A program made the translations under genes and the position numbers. From Xanthobacteraceae bacterium (lineage in GTDB: Bacteria > Pseudomonadota > Alphaproteobacteria > Rhizobiales > Xanthobacteraceae), in the NCBI GenBank assembly GCA_028290465.1, contig JAQGJU010000080.1, positions 1-61,921 on the forward strand: DNA of 61,921 nt, in the 5' to 3' direction. Below the pieces are notes generated by a model that had not been told where the DNA came from, did not search any database, and saw only the letters and a list, made by a program, of their open reading frames with translations. Shown here piece by piece: positions 61,268 through 61,921 of this stretch. Position 1 is the stretch's first letter, and each line of letters begins with the position of its first letter.

Positions 61268-61921
61268 ATGAATTTTGCCTCGCTGACCCGCGGCGCGATG
61301 GCGCTCGCCATCGCCATGCTGTCGACCGTGGCCACGGCTCAGGACCGGCCCAGCCGCCCAGGCGGCGCTGATCGGCCGCCGCGCCCGGCAACCGAACAGG
61401 CCGAAAGCAAATCCGGATTGCTGCGGCTGCTGCCATCCGACGCGGTGAGCGAACGCACCATTGATGTCGGCGGGCGCAAGCTGACCTATACGGCCACCGC
61501 CGGCACGCTACCGCTATACGATGGCGGAGGTGAGCCGTCCGCCTCGATCTTCTATACGGCCTACGTTGCCAAGAATGCGCCCACCGATCGGCCGATCATG
61601 TTCGCCTTCAATGGCGGGCCGGGCGCCGCGTCGGCCTTCCTGCATCTCGGACTGGTCGGGCCCAAGATAGTGACCTTCGGCGCGACCGGGCGCGAGCCAG
61701 CCAATGCCAAGCTGGTCGACAACCCGGACACGTGGCTCGATTTCACGGACCTGGTGCTGGTCGACCCGGTCGGTACCGGTTGGAGCCGGCCGGCAAAATC
61801 CGACGGCGGCGCGGCGTTCTGGAGCGTGCGCGGCGACGCCGAGAGCCTCGCCAAATTCGTCGCGCTGTATACCGCGAAGAACAGCCGCACCGCCTCGCCG
61901 AAATATCTGCTGGGCGAAAGC
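61268..61921 (+). CDS. secreted S10-family serine carboxypeptidase, 3' end cut by the window
   Basis: The first 218 residues of an S10 carboxypeptidase. A signal peptide (about 1-25) ends STVATAQ. The oxyanion motif FNGGPGAASAFLHLG is near residue 115, and DPVGTGWSRP near 165 is the family's D-x-P-x-G-x-G-x-S segment. The window ends at LLGES, which is the start of the nucleophile motif G-E-S-Y-G/A-G, so the last visible residue is the probable catalytic serine. The frame is open to the edge. Confidence 0.9.
   Translation, partial: MNFASLTRGAMALAIAMLSTVATAQDRPSRPGGADRPPRPATEQAESKSGLLRLLPSDAVSERTIDVGGRKLTYTATAGTLPLYDGGGEPSASIFYTAYVAKNAPTDRPIMFAFNGGPGAASAFLHLGLVGPKIVTFGATGREPANAKLVDNPDTWLDFTDLVLVDPVGTGWSRPAKSDGGAAFWSVRGDAESLAKFVALYTAKNSRTASPKYLLGES

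Overview
The window is a high-GC chromosomal segment of an alphaproteobacterium, most likely Hyphomicrobiales (Bradyrhizobiaceae/Xanthobacteraceae-like). The basis is the box-type aerobic benzoate genes, DUF1236 and glycine-zipper envelope proteins, many ABC and tripartite-type (Bug) solute-binding proteins, and short modular palindromic repeats of a kind common in this order. I see no rRNA, tRNA, CRISPR array, insertion sequence or phage gene.

Region 1 (1-14.1 kb) is an aerobic benzoyl-CoA (box) region. On the minus strand it holds boxR (XRE plus shikimate-kinase regulator), an alpha/beta hydrolase, boxC and boxB. A second minus-strand operon follows, with benzoate-CoA ligase and a complete branched-chain-type ABC transporter (livK-H-M-G-F). 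Together these take up an aromatic acid, activate it to the CoA thioester, epoxidise it and open the ring. boxA and boxD are not in the window; boxA may lie just beyond position 1. A spermidine-synthase-like protein sits between the two operons. A MetE-like zinc methyltransferase core is divergent from the ligase. Four copies of a shared 20-bp motif (about GACATGAAYTATWRTGCATG) lie upstream of boxC (two), boxR and the ligase, and are candidate BoxR operators.

Region 2 (14.2-28.3 kb) is mixed housekeeping and envelope genes: a MaoC hydratase and MATE exporter with a divergent MarR regulator, an M24 peptidase homologue, a membrane-attached M23 peptidase, a TPR/LprI protein, DUF1236 and glycine-zipper proteins, a GST, an HtrA-like pseudoprotease with PDZ domain, adenine deaminase, a fatty-acid desaturase and a 3-hydroxyisobutyrate-dehydrogenase-like enzyme.

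Region 3 (28.8-60.6 kb) is a large transport and catabolism region for one or more unknown substrates. The plus strand carries an SsuABC/TauABC-like importer, an LVIVD-repeat protein, a CobW GTPase, an IorAB-like molybdenum hydroxylase, a two-subunit CoA-transferase-like enzyme, two overlapping Gfo/Idh/MocA oxidoreductases and a Bug solute-binding protein. An Ldh-family dehydrogenase and an amidohydrolase (minus strand) stand opposite an orphan molybdopterin subunit and a second Bug protein. The minus strand from 60.6 to 49.0 kb encodes a CaiB/BaiF CoA-transferase, a crotonase, an iron/spermidine-type ABC importer, an MmgE/PrpD protein, an SDR, an aldehyde dehydrogenase, an alpha/beta hydrolase and a cupin. 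Several of these enzymes lack canonical catalytic residues. The logic looks like uptake, hydroxylation, CoA activation and ring or side-chain processing, but the substrate cannot be read from sequence.

Region 4 (61.0 kb to the end) has a small DUF6494 protein and the start of a secreted S10 carboxypeptidase that the window edge cuts exactly at its predicted nucleophilic serine.
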